Positions 1 to 7,330 of a stretch of DNA of 32,371 nt are shown one piece after another. Below the pieces are notes generated by a model, which made no database searches, was not told where the DNA came from, and saw nothing but the letters and a program-made list of their open reading frames with translations. This DNA comes from an uncultured Fibrobacter sp. (GTDB lineage: Bacteria > Fibrobacterota > Fibrobacteria > Fibrobacterales > Fibrobacteraceae): contig OMSO01000021.1 in assembly GCA_900313675.1 (NCBI GenBank), positions 1 through 32,371 of the forward strand. The letters are read 5' to 3'. Every line of letters starts with the position of its first letter. Positions within the stretch are counted from its first letter, which is position 1. Both the position numbers and the translations under genes were made by a program.

Positions 1-95
1 AATTCGCGGACAGCCTGGTGGAAGAGGGCCTGGTCCGGATCACGGGCGACGACCTTGTCATAGACTTTCTGAAGGTAAGCATTCTTGATTGCCAT
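1..95 (-). CDS. gdhA: NADP-type glutamate dehydrogenase, N-terminal fragment
   Basis: Only the first 31 codons lie in the window; the rest runs off the left edge. The peptide begins MAIKNAYLQKVYDKVVARDP and continues into DQALFHQAVRE. This resembles the N-terminus of hexameric GdhA, where the E. coli protein has an RDPNQTEFAQAVRE-like stretch. The enzyme makes glutamate from 2-oxoglutarate and ammonium, the main ammonium-assimilation route when ammonium is plentiful. The ATG at 95 is supported by a GGAG Shine-Dalgarno at 105-108. The 316-base region upstream is AT-rich and carries a likely promoter and two identical palindromes. The call rests on a short match, so the isoenzyme type is inferred. 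Confidence 0.75.
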   Translation of the reverse strand, partial: MAIKNAYLQKVYDKVVARDPDQALFHQAVRE

Positions 96-156
96 TTTAC
101 ATATCTCCGTTGAGAGTTTTGATTGTTTATGTTTTTGTTAAAGTTTTTAACGGGTT

Positions 157-188
157 TAAAGATAGCAAAGCCCGCTCAAAAAAAGCAA
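157..188 (-). promoter_or_regulatory. Candidate gdhA promoter
   Basis: On the minus strand a TTG (186-188) is followed after 21 bases by TATCTTTA (157-164). This fits the TTG-N19-21-TAnnTTTG pattern known for Bacteroidetes promoters and seen elsewhere in this window. It would give a leader of about 55 bases ending in the GGAG ribosome site of gdhA. Found by eye only. Confidence 0.4.
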
Positions 189-212
189 AAAAACGGTCAA
201 AACCATCAATTT

Positions 213-228
213 CTTACATTTTTGTAAG
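213..228. promoter_or_regulatory. 16-bp palindrome, copy 1 (candidate operator)
   Basis: CTTACATTTTTGTAAG: perfect 6-base arms around TTTT. An identical copy lies 82 bases away at 295-310. It sits about 25 bases upstream of the -33 TTG of the proposed gdhA promoter, where an activator could bind. The regulator is unknown. There is no U-run, so it does not look like a terminator. Confidence 0.5.
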
Positions 229-294
229 TTAGTTTTTTATCAGTTTTATGAATTGCCTTTTTTCGTTAAATTTGACAGCCAACAAAACACAAAA

Positions 295-310
295 CTTACA
301 TTTTTGTAAG
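295..310. promoter_or_regulatory. 16-bp palindrome, copy 2 (candidate operator)
   Basis: Identical to the palindrome at 213-228, with one further pairing base on each side (A294/T311). The rest of 96-411 is AT-rich with homopolymer runs. Apart from these palindromes, the gdhA promoter and the terminator at 359-388, I see no gene in it. Confidence 0.5.
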
Positions 311-358
311 TCACACCCTCACACACAGCAAAGTTAACAAAATTTTACAACTAAGCCT

Positions 359-388
359 ACAAAAAAGGTCTGCATTTCTGCAGACCTT
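359..388 (-). terminator. Rho-independent terminator of the FISUMP lipoprotein gene
   Basis: A perfect 10-bp stem, AAGGTCTGCA (365-374) and TGCAGACCTT (379-388), closes a 4-base loop. On the minus strand it is followed by a run of six T residues (361-366, the first two within the stem). It lies about 24 bases past the stop codon at 412-414. Confidence 0.85.
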
Positions 389-411
389 ATGCTCAAAAGC
401 ACCCTTGTGAC

Positions 412-2223
412 TTACTTATCCGCAACACAGCGAATAGAAATCATCCATTCTTCACTAGAGATATTGTAAGTAGTCACCGACACTGTACCATTAGTAGCGG
501 AGGTTAAAATGTAGGAAACAGACGTCTCCAAAAGACACGACCCTTCTTCTAGACAATCAGACGTCCACAAAAACATACTCGTGCCACCCGTCGAATATTT
601 AGTTCCATTGTAATATCCGCCATAAACCGGGTTAAATCCACTAGATCTCAGTTCTACCGCAGCAGTGTTATGAACCTCATACGAAGCAACACCATCTAAT
701 GTGGCAACCATCGACTCCGCTTCGGCATTTGTGGGGATGTGCCATCCCTTAGGGCAACTATTTGATTTTCTTGCCGCACTTTTAGGATATAGCCTGCCAT
801 ACGCATCGCACTCTTCAGCATCATTATAACAGACAGAGCCCGTAACCGGTACGTTCCAGTTTTCCGCCATCCATTTTAAGTTTCCAATTGTCACGTACTT
901 GACCACAGTATATTTTGTAAAGCCAAAATTATTGTGGTATTCAGCACAAAATTGCTTTTCGGGGTTGTATTTTATTTCGTTCGATCCAACGGTACATATG
1001 TACAAATCAGTGATGGTTGTCCCGTCTTTGCAGAACTTTGCAGCCGGATCATAGCTCTTGCCACTGCACTTTTCATAGATAATTTCATCGGAGCCGCAGA
1101 ATTGAGTTTGGGGATTATATATACTGCCGCCGCATTCGGGCAAAGCATAAACCACATCAACGTCGCAGTAATGGGTCTCCGGGTTATAATACGTTTGCGA
1201 GCCGCATTTCTCTTTGGGTGTAACAGTGGTTCCATCTTTGCAATATTCCATATCCTGGACAAAAAGAACACCCCCACAATAATCCTTATACTTTACGACA
1301 CCATCCCAACAAAACTGACGAGTGGGAATGTACGTTTTTTCTCCGCATTTCTCGTAGAGCTCAGATTCGTAACAGAAATACTGTTGTGTTTCAAAAGTCT
1401 CACCGTTGCACAGTTGATAGGGCTTATTATCTGAGCCACAGAAATGCGTCTGAGAATCATACGTATACGTACCACATATTTTTAAGACCTTATTAGTACT
1501 AGAACAAGCTTCCGTTTCAGGGTCATAGGTTTGAGAGCCACATTTCCAGACAACCCGCCCTTCTTTACAGTCTTCAGTTGATGGCGAATACACTTCCCCT
1601 CCGCACAACTCAAGAACATTATTGGTAGATGCACAGAAATGCGTCTTGGGATTAAACGCTACATCACCGCACCACTTTTTTTCAGTTCCAGAACTACTGC
1701 CAGATTCCGCTTCACTGTCGGAACTGCTACCTTCTCCACTGCCAGAACCTGAATCACCTCCACGACCAGAATCATTGCCACCTTTCTTGGAACTACTTGA
1801 CTTTCCAGAATCATCGCACCGGCGTCCAGAGCAATCTTTGGAAGGAGAACTTTCGGGCTCAGCTTCGTCACTAGACTCTACATCTTCTTCCGCGTCGGCA
1901 GATGACTCGGGCTCGGCCGGCGCCTTGGGTTTCAGCTGTTTTTCCAGCTTTTCAAGCTTTTCCTTGATCTTATCTTCGTCCAGGCCTTCCTTGAACTGCT
2001 CGACTGTGGCAGAATCGGTAACTTCAATCCACTTATCCTCAAAACAAGCAAAATAGGCAGAGCCTACCTTGGCCACCTCCATCTCGCAGGTATCCGGCAA
2101 GGCCGTTTCGTTTTTATACTGAGGTATGCTGTAGCCGGCATCGCTACTGCTGTCGTCACAGGCAGCAAAGAACGCCAAACCCAAACCGAGAACTAGTCCA
2201 GCATAACGGCGTGACTTACTCAT
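412..2223 (-). CDS. FISUMP-domain lipoprotein with eleven Cys-pair repeats
   Basis: A 603-residue secreted lipoprotein. The start at 2223 is chosen because AAGGAG (2229-2234) lies 5 bases upstream and because it gives a clean lipoprotein signal, MSKSRRYAGLVLGLGLAFFA, then AC with the lipidated Cys at residue 22. An upstream in-frame start at 2274 would add a non-signal extension. Residues 105-183 are a Ser/Gly/acidic low-complexity linker. Residues 184-426 hold eleven repeats of about 22 residues, each with a Cys pair (CGxxxYxPxTxFC type). Residues 440-603 match the 'Fibrobacter succinogenes major paralogous' domain (WMAENWN...CPKGWHIPT...SIRCV). The family is abundant in Fibrobacter; its function is unknown, probably on the cell surface. 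The gene stands alone with its own promoter and terminator. Confidence 0.85.
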   Translation of the reverse strand: MSKSRRYAGLVLGLGLAFFAACDDSSSDAGYSIPQYKNETALPDTCEMEVAKVGSAYFACFEDKWIEVTDSATVEQFKEGLDEDKIKEKLEKLEKQLKPKAPAEPESSADAEEDVESSDEAEPESSPSKDCSGRRCDDSGKSSSSKKGGNDSGRGGDSGSGSGEGSSSDSEAESGSSSGTEKKWCGDVAFNPKTHFCASTNNVLELCGGEVYSPSTEDCKEGRVVWKCGSQTYDPETEACSSTNKVLKICGTYTYDSQTHFCGSDNKPYQLCNGETFETQQYFCYESELYEKCGEKTYIPTRQFCWDGVVKYKDYCGGVLFVQDMEYCKDGTTVTPKEKCGSQTYYNPETHYCDVDVVYALPECGGSIYNPQTQFCGSDEIIYEKCSGKSYDPAAKFCKDGTTITDLYICTVGSNEIKYNPEKQFCAEYHNNFGFTKYTVVKYVTIGNLKWMAENWNVPVTGSVCYNDAEECDAYGRLYPKSAARKSNSCPKGWHIPTNAEAESMVATLDGVASYEVHNTAAVELRSSGFNPVYGGYYNGTKYSTGGTSMFLWTSDCLEEGSCLLETSVSYILTSATNGTVSVTTYNISSEEWMISIRCVADK

Positions 2224-2245
2224 TTTTGCTCCTTTTTTACGAAAA

Positions 2246-2274
2246 ATTATAAAATAATTCAATATATACGTCAA
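2246..2274 (-). promoter_or_regulatory. Promoter of the FISUMP lipoprotein gene
   Basis: Minus strand TTGACG (2269-2274), 17-base spacer, TATAAT (2246-2251), close to the sigma-70 ideal. The leader is short and includes the AAGGAG ribosome site at 2229-2234. Confidence 0.6.
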
Positions 2275-2305
2275 TCAAACAGATCTAAGTTCTATATTGG
2301 CACGT

Positions 2306-3262
2306 ATGAATATTCAAGATTTTTTAAGCAATGCAAGGACAGTGGCCATCTTCGGCCACGTGCGGCCCGACGGGGACTGCGTCGGCTCTACCCTGGCCCT
2401 GTACAACTACATCCTGGACAATTTCCCGAACATCAAGGTTCAGGTCTATCTGGAAAAATTCCCGGAAAGCTACAGGATTTTGAACGGTGCCGACAAGGCG
2501 CTCCCGCTGTTCGAAAGCTCCGACGGGAGCGAACCCTTTGATGCGGCGGTGCTTATGGACACACCCTCCTTTGAGCGTGTGGGTGCAGGCGGAGTGGCAT
2601 GCCTACAAAGCGCCAAGAAAACCTGCAACATCGACCACCACATCAGCAACCCGAAAAATCTCTGCAGCCTGAACATCGTGGAGCCCAGCGCCAGTTCCGC
2701 CAGTCAAGTGCTTTTTGAACAGCTGGACCCGGGCAAAATCAGCAAGCGCACCGCAGAATGCCTCTATCTTGGAATCGTCCACGACACGGGAGCATTCAAG
2801 TTCAGCAACACGGGCAAGCGGACCATGGAAATCGTGGGTACCCTTATCGACAAGGGAATCGATTTTGCCCGCATCGTGAACGAGACCTACTACACCCGCA
2901 CCTACAAGCAAACGCTGGTGACCGGATACGTGCTGCAAAGCAGTAAGCTCGCCCTGGAGGGCCGCGTAGTACATGCCTACGTGACGCCCGAAAAGATGAA
3001 GGAATTCGACGTAACGCCGGTGGACCTGAGCAACGTCATCGACACCCTGCGTGAAGTCTCCGGCACCGAAGTGGCGGTGTTCCTGTACCCCGTAAACGGC
3101 AAGTACAAGATCAGCCTCAGGAGCAACTACGTGGTGGACGTGAACATCATCGCCAAGGAATTCGGCGGAGGCGGCCACACGCGGGCTGCCGGCGGAGATA
3201 CGGACCTATCGCCGGAAGAAGCCATCCAGAAAATTCTGGAGTTGATAAAGAAACAATTGTGA
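2306..3262 (+). CDS. nrnA: DHH-family phosphoesterase, NrnA-type oligoribonuclease / pAp phosphatase
   Basis: A 318-residue DHH/DHHA1 protein. NrnA enzymes degrade 2-5 nt RNA and often dephosphorylate pAp, in the cytoplasm with Mn2+. Visible motifs are GHVRPDGDCVGS near residues 17-28 (metal ligands His18, Asp22, Asp24), the DHH signature in NIDHHISN around residue 108, and the C-terminal DHHA1 glycine motif GGGGHTRAAGG. The length is normal for the family. The start is uncertain: ATG 2306 is preferred over an in-frame TTG at 2297. Neither has a Shine-Dalgarno, and a TATATTGG box at 2293-2300 lies only 5 bases before the ATG, which suggests a leaderless mRNA. It diverges from the FISUMP gene. 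Confidence 0.85.
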   Translation: MNIQDFLSNARTVAIFGHVRPDGDCVGSTLALYNYILDNFPNIKVQVYLEKFPESYRILNGADKALPLFESSDGSEPFDAAVLMDTPSFERVGAGGVACLQSAKKTCNIDHHISNPKNLCSLNIVEPSASSASQVLFEQLDPGKISKRTAECLYLGIVHDTGAFKFSNTGKRTMEIVGTLIDKGIDFARIVNETYYTRTYKQTLVTGYVLQSSKLALEGRVVHAYVTPEKMKEFDVTPVDLSNVIDTLREVSGTEVAVFLYPVNGKYKISLRSNYVVDVNIIAKEFGGGGHTRAAGGDTDLSPEEAIQKILELIKKQL

Positions 3263-3276
3263 GAGAATTCACATTA

Positions 3277-3308
3277 AAAAGAAAAACCGGTTCCGAAAAC
3301 GAAACCGG
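3277..3308 (-). terminator. Terminator of tRNA-Lys
   Basis: A 9-bp stem (3287-3295 with 3300-3308) has a 4-base loop. On the minus strand the single mismatch becomes a G-U pair and the stem is followed by TTTTTCTTTTT. It could also slow plus-strand transcription leaving nrnA. Confidence 0.7.
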
Positions 3309-3316
3309 CTTTTCAC

Positions 3317-3389
3317 TGAGCTACGAAGGGCTCGAACCTTCGACCCACGCCTTAAAAGGGCGTTGCTCTACCAACTGAGCTAGTAGCCC
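3317..3389 (-). tRNA. tRNA-Lys (anticodon UUU)
   Basis: A 73-base cloverleaf on the minus strand. The 7-bp acceptor stem is GGGCTAC with GTAGCTC (one G-U pair), with discriminator A. The anticodon stem ACGCC/GGCGT closes the loop CTTTTAA, anticodon TTT. A T loop of type TTCGAGC is present. The 3' CCA is not encoded. A promoter lies just upstream (3398-3427) and a terminator just downstream. Confidence 0.95.
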
Positions 3390-3397
3390 GAGCGACC

Positions 3398-3427
3398 CAA
3401 ATATAGAAACTTTTGCCTTTTTGTAAA
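3398..3427 (-). promoter_or_regulatory. tRNA-Lys promoter
   Basis: Minus strand TTTACA (3422-3427), 16-base spacer, TATATTTG (3398-3405), ending 8 bases before the tRNA. The TATATTTG box is identical to that before tRNA-Arg (32022-32029) and matches the Bacteroidetes TAnnTTTG consensus. Confidence 0.6.
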
Positions 3428-3442
3428 GGCAAATTTTATAAA
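3413..3442 (+). promoter_or_regulatory. Candidate promoter of the PorQ-like gene
   Basis: TTG (3413-3415), 21-base spacer, TATAAA (3437-3442), then 8 bases to the ATG at 3451 with no Shine-Dalgarno. It overlaps the tRNA-Lys promoter on the other strand. Both overlap a perfect 9-bp inverted repeat (3412-3420 with 3425-3433). Confidence 0.35.
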
Positions 3443-3450
3443 TTTAGCCT

Positions 3451-4464
3451 ATGTTCAAGAAGATAAACTTCCAGCTGGCTGCGCTTGCTCTGCTTGCCGC
3501 CACGTTCGAGGCACAGGCCTACTTTTCGCAAGGCGATGCCGGTCAGGAAGTTTTCTCCTTCATGTCCACCTTCGACAGCCCCCGAAACGCGGCCCTTGAA
3601 AAATCCGCAGCGGCAGCCCCTTCTGCCGACCCGAGTATCGCCCAACTAAACCCGGCCGCTCTCCGGATGCCCGAAGGAAAGGAACGTACCGTCGGCATGC
3701 ACTGGCAGACCGGCGAATTCTCCGAAAACCAGGGCTCCCTGTACTACACCCGGGACTTCAAGCGATTCCTGTACCAGGTTTCGTACAACTGGCTGGACTA
3801 CGGAACTATCGAAGGCTATGATGAATACGGCAACGAGACCGGCAAGGACTACAACCCCCTGAGCCAGCTGGTCACCGCCACGGTAGCATTTCCCATGAAG
3901 CATTTCCAGTTCGGCGCCACCCTCAAGTTCGCAAGCGACAGGCTGGCCGACGAAGAGGGTGACCGTACCGCCTTCGGGGCGGCCTTCGACTGGGGTATTT
4001 CCTGGCAATCCCAAAACAAACTGTGGGGACTGGCACTTGTGGCCAGGGATTTCGGTTGCCTGCTCAGAGACTACGTGGACGACGGCGAAGACGAATACTA
4101 CCCCATGGGGCAAGTGTTCGCCCTTTCCGGATTCATGCGCCCCAAGAGTCTCCCGAAGTTGACAGTCTTTGGCGAAACGAATTTTCCGCGGTATGCAGAG
4201 CCTCGCCTGAATATCGGCGCCGAGTACCTGCTGGGCAAGTACTTCGCCATACGGGGCGGTTTCACCCGGACATGGCTGGACTTGAAACGGGACGCCCTGG
4301 AGCTGATTCAAGACCGGAGCAGGCCCGACGAATCCAACGAGGCCCGATTCTTGAGCCTCGGCCTCGGCTACAGCATGGGCTTGTTCGCCCTAGACTACAG
4401 CTTTTCTTACCTGGCCCAAGGGCTCGGGATGGAACACCGGGCCGGCCTGCGTTTTAATTTCTAG
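3451..4464 (+). CDS. PorV/PorQ-like outer-membrane beta-barrel protein
   Basis: A 337-residue protein with a signal peptide (MFKKINFQLAALALLAATFEAQA), a body of alternating amphipathic strands, and a C-terminal Phe (LRFNF) as in many outer-membrane barrels. The QLNPAAL motif near residue 67 and the YGTIEGYDEYGNETG stretch near residues 118-132 resemble the PorV/PorQ family, of which PorV and PorQ act in type IX secretion. That would fit the sorting tail on the GH5 cellulase in this window. The family is assigned by resemblance only, and a role in transport is inferred. No Shine-Dalgarno precedes the ATG. A glycosyltransferase-like gene follows after 11 bases, so the two are probably one operon. 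Confidence 0.6.
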   Translation: MFKKINFQLAALALLAATFEAQAYFSQGDAGQEVFSFMSTFDSPRNAALEKSAAAAPSADPSIAQLNPAALRMPEGKERTVGMHWQTGEFSENQGSLYYTRDFKRFLYQVSYNWLDYGTIEGYDEYGNETGKDYNPLSQLVTATVAFPMKHFQFGATLKFASDRLADEEGDRTAFGAAFDWGISWQSQNKLWGLALVARDFGCLLRDYVDDGEDEYYPMGQVFALSGFMRPKSLPKLTVFGETNFPRYAEPRLNIGAEYLLGKYFAIRGGFTRTWLDLKRDALELIQDRSRPDESNEARFLSLGLGYSMGLFALDYSFSYLAQGLGMEHRAGLRFNF

Positions 4465-4475
4465 GGCTAAACGCT

Positions 4476-5219
4476 ATGCGGCAGTTCGACGTTTTTGTCT
4501 GGGGCTCACCTAACATTACCGAGACAAAGCCGTCATTTACCGACCCAGCCCTGGGCTGGTTCTTTACGGACAATTTCAACGAAAGGCTGAACGAAAGCGA
4601 CGCGGAATGGATCGTCTTTGCAAACCGTTCCGTAAAAATCGACAGGGAATTCCTGAACAGCCTGGCCGAAAACATCTCCGCATTTCCCATGGTAGATGCT
4701 TTCGCCCCGAGACTTCGATACGCCTCCATAGAAGACGGCGACAAGAAGTCCGCAAAATTCGTCGGTGGGTTCAAACTCCACAAGTCCAAGGGAATCGAGC
4801 CTATCGAAGAGGATGCACTCCTGCGGTATGTGGCCTGCCCAAGACCCGAAATTGCGGTCTTTTCCAGACGGATAGTCCAGCGGACCGGGGCCTTCGACGC
4901 AAGCCTGCCTATTCCGGCGCAGATTCTCGACTATGCCCTGAGGATGCACCACGCCGGCGGCATGTGCTTTTCCATCCCCTACCTGGTAGCCGGGCTGCAA
5001 GGAATCCCGATGGATTTTTCCAGCGAAAACAGGGAAAGCCTCCCCCATATCGCCTACGCCCTTTCCAAGTCCCTCGGGATCAAGACGACGCGTTTCGCGC
5101 TCAATCACCCGTCGGTCATCGCGCACCTCTGGAAAAACCGCAAAGGCCTACGGGAAAAGCGGGACAAGGCCATACTCTTGAGCAAGCTTGCGCCGGAAAC
5201 TTTACAAGAACTGTATTAA
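4476..5219 (+). CDS. GT2-like glycosyltransferase, degenerate
   Basis: A 247-residue protein resembling the second half of family-2 (rhamnosyltransferase-like) glycosyltransferases. The stretch GAFDASLPIPAQILDYALRM near residues 138-157, followed by HHAGG, matches the family's 'GxFDE...ED.DL.LR...G' acceptor-side region. The strand WIVFANRSVKID (45-56) falls where these enzymes usually have a DxD metal motif; here it reads NRS. The protein may be inactive, or may use another metal site. It lacks a signal peptide and membrane segments, so it is probably cytoplasmic. Its position 11 bases after the PorQ-like gene suggests co-transcription. The substrate cannot be told. Confidence 0.5.
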   Translation: MRQFDVFVWGSPNITETKPSFTDPALGWFFTDNFNERLNESDAEWIVFANRSVKIDREFLNSLAENISAFPMVDAFAPRLRYASIEDGDKKSAKFVGGFKLHKSKGIEPIEEDALLRYVACPRPEIAVFSRRIVQRTGAFDASLPIPAQILDYALRMHHAGGMCFSIPYLVAGLQGIPMDFSSENRESLPHIAYALSKSLGIKTTRFALNHPSVIAHLWKNRKGLREKRDKAILLSKLAPETLQELY

Positions 5220-5238
5220 TCAGAAAAACATCCAGCGG

Positions 5239-5259
5239 ATGCCCCATCAAGTGGGGCAT
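5239..5259. repeat. Palindromic unit between convergent genes
   Basis: ATGCCCCA (5239-5246), loop TCAAG, TGGGGCAT (5252-5259), followed by GACGA. It lies in the 83-base gap between the converging GT-like and fabF-like genes. No T-run follows on either strand, so it looks like a dispersed REP-type hairpin rather than a terminator. The unit at 31834-31879 also ends in CATGACGA. Confidence 0.5.
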
Positions 5260-5302
5260 GACGATGATGGGAAACGACGGGGATTTCCGCCGCAAAAAGG
5301 AT

Positions 5303-6529
5303 TTACACCTTCTTGAAAATGAGGGACGTGTTGATTCCGCCGAAGGCGAAGTTGTTGCTCATCACGTATTCCACATCCATCTCGCGACCGTCACCGACGA
5401 TATAGTCCAGCGGGGCGCATTCCGGATCCACGTTTTTCAGGTTCAGGTTGGGGCTGAACCAGCCCCGGTTCATCATGTGGATAGACGTCCAGGCCTCGAT
5501 ACCGCCACAAGCGCCCAGGGTATGCCCGATGTAGCTCTTGAGGCTGCTGATGGGAGCGCTACGGCCCTTCAGGGCGTTGTAGGTGGCCCAGGTCTCGGCC
5601 CGGTCGCCGTGCTTTGTGGCGGTTCCGTGTCCGTTCACGTAACCGATGGCGTCGGGACTGAGTCCCGCATCTTCCAAAGCCAGTTCCAGAGCCCGCTGCA
5701 TGGTTTCTTGCTTGGGCTGGGTCAGGTGGTCGCCGTCGGTATTGTTACCGAAGCCCACCAATTCCGCATAAATTTTTGCACCGCGGGCACGAGCATGCTC
5801 GTATTCCTCGAGAATCAAGGTGCCGCTTCCTTCGCCAATGACCAAGCCGTCGCGGTCCCGGTCGTAACTTGCAGGCGTAAGCTTCGGCGTATCGTTCTTG
5901 ACGGACGTTGCAAAAAGCGTATCGAAAACGGCAGATTCCGTTGGGTCCAGTTCGTCGGCACCGCCAGCCACCATGGCGTCCTGTTTACCATACTTGATGG
6001 CCTCGTAGGCATTACCGATGGCAAGGCTCCCGGAAGTGCAGGCCGTGTTGGTAGTAATCATGCGACCCGTAAGCCCGAAGGTCACGCCGATGTTCACGGC
6101 GCAGGTCTGGGGCATGGACTTGATGTAGGTGGTAGCCGTAATCTTGGAACTGTCGTTGGTGACAATCATGGAGAAGAAATCTACCAAGGGCATCACGGAG
6201 CCCATGGAAGATCCGTAGGCCACGCCGACACGGCCGGAATGCAAGAAATCCTGGTCTTCCAGAAGCCCGGAACATTCCAGGGCCTTCTGGGCGCCCACCG
6301 TAGCCAGCAGTGCCACACGGCCCATACCGCGTACCTTGCGGCGAGGCATTTCAGGAAACTGGTAGTTCACCGGAACCGCCAGACGGGTGTTCATCTGCAC
6401 GTACTTGTCCCATTCGTCCATGCGAACCACCTTGTTCTCCAGCTTTTTCAGGCTGTCGAAAATTTCGTCCACCTCGGAACCCAAGGCCGAAATGCAGGAA
6501 CCTCCCGTAACAACAACCCTACGGGTCAT
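5303..6529 (-). CDS. Beta-ketoacyl-ACP synthase, FabF-like
   Basis: A 408-residue condensing enzyme of the KAS-II/FabF type, which extends acyl-ACP with malonyl-ACP. The catalytic triad is visible: Cys164 in TNTACTSGSLA, His301 in NGHGTATKHGD and His336 in KSYIGHTLGACGG. The C-terminal NNFAFGG motif is present. GGAGGT five bases before the ATG supports the start. The ATG overlaps the fabG-like stop by 4 bases, so the two are translationally coupled. It lies with a ketoreductase, an MMPL exporter and a LolA-like protein, which suggests specialised lipid or polyene synthesis. A plain fatty-acid FabF is the alternative. Confidence 0.85.
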   Translation of the reverse strand: MTRRVVVTGGSCISALGSEVDEIFDSLKKLENKVVRMDEWDKYVQMNTRLAVPVNYQFPEMPRRKVRGMGRVALLATVGAQKALECSGLLEDQDFLHSGRVGVAYGSSMGSVMPLVDFFSMIVTNDSSKITATTYIKSMPQTCAVNIGVTFGLTGRMITTNTACTSGSLAIGNAYEAIKYGKQDAMVAGGADELDPTESAVFDTLFATSVKNDTPKLTPASYDRDRDGLVIGEGSGTLILEEYEHARARGAKIYAELVGFGNNTDGDHLTQPKQETMQRALELALEDAGLSPDAIGYVNGHGTATKHGDRAETWATYNALKGRSAPISSLKSYIGHTLGACGGIEAWTSIHMMNRGWFSPNLNLKNVDPECAPLDYIVGDGREMDVEYVMSNNFAFGGINTSLIFKKV

Positions 6530-7254
6530 GCGAGACCTCCATTCACAGAAATCACCTGGCGGGTGATGTAGGCCGCCCCTTCCGAAAGCAGAAACACTGC
6601 CGTGGCGGCAACTTCGCTGGGCTTGCCCACCCGCTTCATGGGCACGGCCTGCAGGATAATGTCCAGGGGAGCGTCCTTGATCATTTCGGTTTCGATAACG
6701 CCCGGCGCAATGCTGTTCACCGTGATGTTACGGCTGGCAAGTTCAGTGGCCAGGGCCTTGGTAGCCCCGATAATGCCGGCCTTTGACGCACTGTAGTTCA
6801 CCTGGCCACGGTTACCGATAACGCCGGAAACCGAAGAGATGGTGATGATGCGGCCAATGCGCTTGCGGCACATGGGCATCACCAGTGGTTGAACCACATT
6901 GTAAAAACCGCCCAGGTTGGTGTTCACCACCTTGTCCCAGGAATCCCCGCTCATGCCAGCAAAGGTCATGTCGGCGCAAACGCCTGCATTAAGAATCAAT
7001 CCGTAATAAGTTCCGTTTTCCTCGATATCTTTGGTCAACACTTCCTTGCACTGTTCACGGTCGGAAATGTCAAGCTGAAGCCCACGGATTTCTCCGCCGG
7101 CAGCCTGGACCCTTTGTATAAGTTCATCGACCCTGGTCTTGCCCCTGTTGTAGCCCGCAACAACGGCATAACCCGCCTGGGCAACGGCTTCTGCTATGGC
7201 AGAACCAATTCCGCCACTGGCACCGGTCACGAGAACCTGTTTCTTATCGCTCAT
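6526..7254 (-). CDS. 3-oxoacyl-ACP reductase, FabG-like SDR
   Basis: A 242-residue short-chain dehydrogenase. The NAD(P) motif TGASGGIG is at residues 10-17, LNAGV follows, and the catalytic residues are in ISSVSG and YSASKAG. The C-terminal region (MKRVGKPSEVA...VNGG) is typical of FabG. It reduces beta-ketoacyl-ACP to the hydroxy form. The start at 7254 has AGGAG five bases upstream, so an in-frame start at 7275 is rejected. A promoter seems to lie in the 76-base gap after the MMPL gene, so fabG-fabF may be expressed both with and apart from lolA-MMPL. Confidence 0.85.
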   Translation of the reverse strand: MSDKKQVLVTGASGGIGSAIAEAVAQAGYAVVAGYNRGKTRVDELIQRVQAAGGEIRGLQLDISDREQCKEVLTKDIEENGTYYGLILNAGVCADMTFAGMSGDSWDKVVNTNLGGFYNVVQPLVMPMCRKRIGRIITISSVSGVIGNRGQVNYSASKAGIIGATKALATELASRNITVNSIAPGVIETEMIKDAPLDIILQAVPMKRVGKPSEVAATAVFLLSEGAAYITRQVISVNGGLA

Positions 7255-7286
7255 GGACACTCCTAAGCATTTCAATTATTCCACGC

Positions 7287-7317
7287 CAATTATAGAAAAA
7301 AAGAACCATGAACGCAA
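7287..7317 (-). promoter_or_regulatory. Candidate internal promoter before fabG-fabF
   Basis: Minus strand TTGCGT (7312-7317), 17-base spacer, TATAAT (7289-7294), extended to TATAATTG. It lies in the 76-base gap between the MMPL stop and the fabG-like start. Confidence 0.5.
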
Positions 7318-7330
7318 TTGCCACAGCGAC

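Noticed and set aside
950..1680. Possible CRISPR-like array, from the regular repeats in the FISUMP gene
   Set aside because: The periodicity of about 66 bases comes from protein modules. The DNA of the repeats is diverged and in frame, with no constant repeat and unique spacer.
412..2274. The longer start for the FISUMP lipoprotein at 2274
   Set aside because: The 17 extra residues include no signal, overlap the proposed promoter, and put the real signal peptide inside the protein. ATG 2223 has AAGGAG at the right distance.
4607..6571. A 654-codon plus-strand open frame
   Set aside because: It runs through the GT-like gene out of frame and then antisense to fabF. Its translation is Arg/His/Gly-rich without any family motif, while both overlapped genes have clear motifs and ribosome sites. 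A shadow of GC-rich codon usage.
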